Shown here: one piece after another, positions 63,734 through 64,000 of the stretch
Layout: every line of letters starts with the position of its first letter
Position numbering within the stretch: the first letter of the stretch is position 1
Assembly (NCBI RefSeq): GCF_019357495.1
Contig: NZ_CP079110.1
Span: 310,001 to 374,000 of the forward strand
Direction of reading: 5' to 3'
From: Nosocomiicoccus ampullae
GTDB lineage: Bacteria > Bacillota > Bacilli > Staphylococcales > Salinicoccaceae
DNA length: 64,000 bases
Made by a program: the position numbers and the translations under genes
Notes under the pieces: generated by a model
Told to the model about the DNA's origin: nothing
Database searches by the model: none
Seen by the model: the letters and a program-made list of their open reading frames with translations, nothing else

Positions 63734-64000
63734 TCAACGACTATTTACCATCGCATTTGCGGTAATCTCATAACGTTTATATATATGTTCTTTAATTTCA
63801 CTTGGAAGTTTAACATCATCCATTGCTTTAGACATATTGTCTAACCAAGCATCACGTGCTTCTTCAGTCACTTTAAATGGCATATGCCTCATCTTTAACA
63901 TAGGGTGTCCAAAACGTTCATTATATAGGTTAGGACCACCTAAAAATTGTATTTGAAATAATTTTTGCTTAAGCCTTGTTTCTGTTAAATCTTCGGGAAA
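63734..64000 (-). CDS. Truncated haemoglobin (YjbI, group II), partial
   Basis: The C-terminal 88 residues are present; the N-terminus lies beyond the window. The readable part includes KLFQIQFLGGPNLYNERFGHPMLKMRHMPF and ARDAWLDNMSKAM, the group II truncated globin signature with the proximal His in MRHMPF. It ends ITANAMVNSR. Such globins handle oxygen, nitric oxide or peroxide. Pairing with yjbH is conserved in Bacillales. Confidence 0.9.
   Translation of the reverse strand, partial: FPEDLTETRLKQKLFQIQFLGGPNLYNERFGHPMLKMRHMPFKVTEEARDAWLDNMSKAMDDVKLPSEIKEHIYKRYEITANAMVNSR

Overview
The window is a continuous stretch of Firmicute chromosome with low GC content, strong Shine-Dalgarno sites and many GTG/TTG starts. 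The gene order points to the family Staphylococcaceae. Recognisable blocks are lipA-yutD-DUF3055-yutE-nagD, yuzD/nfu/yuzB/sufA-ndh-yuiB-pepA, the seven-gene mnh antiporter operon, spsB-addB-addA-FAH-yisL, cdr-degV-HAD, clpB, fabH-fabF, and spxA-mecA-coiA-pepF-rsaE-yjbH-globin. Differences from the Staphylococcus aureus order as I remember it (a bioY insertion, a rocA-rocD pair without gudB, an opp order of D-F-B-C-A, a TPP-controlled thiT) suggest a non-Staphylococcus genus of the family. The genus cannot be fixed from sequence reading alone. No prophage, insertion sequence, CRISPR array, tRNA or rRNA was seen.

Layout. 1-4292: FetAB-like ABC exporter (minus, fetB cut by the window edge), DUF72 protein, TauE/SafE permease and a YunD-type phosphoesterase. 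4289-6137: a lysine riboswitch with its own promoter and terminator, controlling an NhaC-family transporter that is probably a lysine carrier. 6226-14514: lipoate synthesis, small conserved proteins, BioY, Fe-S assembly helpers, type II NADH dehydrogenase, leucyl aminopeptidase and a hotdog thioesterase. 14560-20398: mnhABCDEFG on the minus strand. 20558-24909: cyclophilin, small membrane protein, S1 protein, and rocA-rocD for proline/arginine catabolism. 25016-35644: a VTT-domain membrane protein, signal peptidase I, the AddAB recombination nuclease, a DUF418-like membrane protein, a FAH-family enzyme and YisL. 35770-41345: a secreted, membrane-anchored GH13-like protein that has lost its catalytic residues, CoA-disulfide reductase, DegV, a HAD phosphatase, a MIP18-family protein and TPP-riboswitch-controlled thiT.

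41391-41640 is a short noncoding region built from related GTTnACG inverted repeats between convergent genes. 41635-47009: uppP, clpB behind two CtsR operators, glpK and yjzD. 47233-53317: the oligopeptide transporter oppDFBC and a separately promoted oppA with probable CcpA and CodY sites. 53394-57352: fabH-fabF under a FapR operator, then putP. 57376-64000: trpS, then a proteolysis/stress cluster of spxA, mecA, coiA, pepF, an RsaE/RoxS-type small RNA, yjbH and a truncated haemoglobin cut by the window end.

Functional themes are peptide and amino-acid use (Opp, PepA, PepF, PutP, RocA/RocD, the lysine carrier), Na+/pH homeostasis (Mnh), redox and Fe-S biology (Ndh, Cdr, Spx, YjbH, globin, NifU/SufA/MIP18 proteins) and envelope lipid supply (FabH, FabF, UppP). 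The most noteworthy items are the RsaE small RNA, the inactive GH13-like ectodomain, the intergenic repeat cluster, the coiA ribosome-binding site buried in the mecA terminator, and a YjbH that lacks its thioredoxin-type cysteines.
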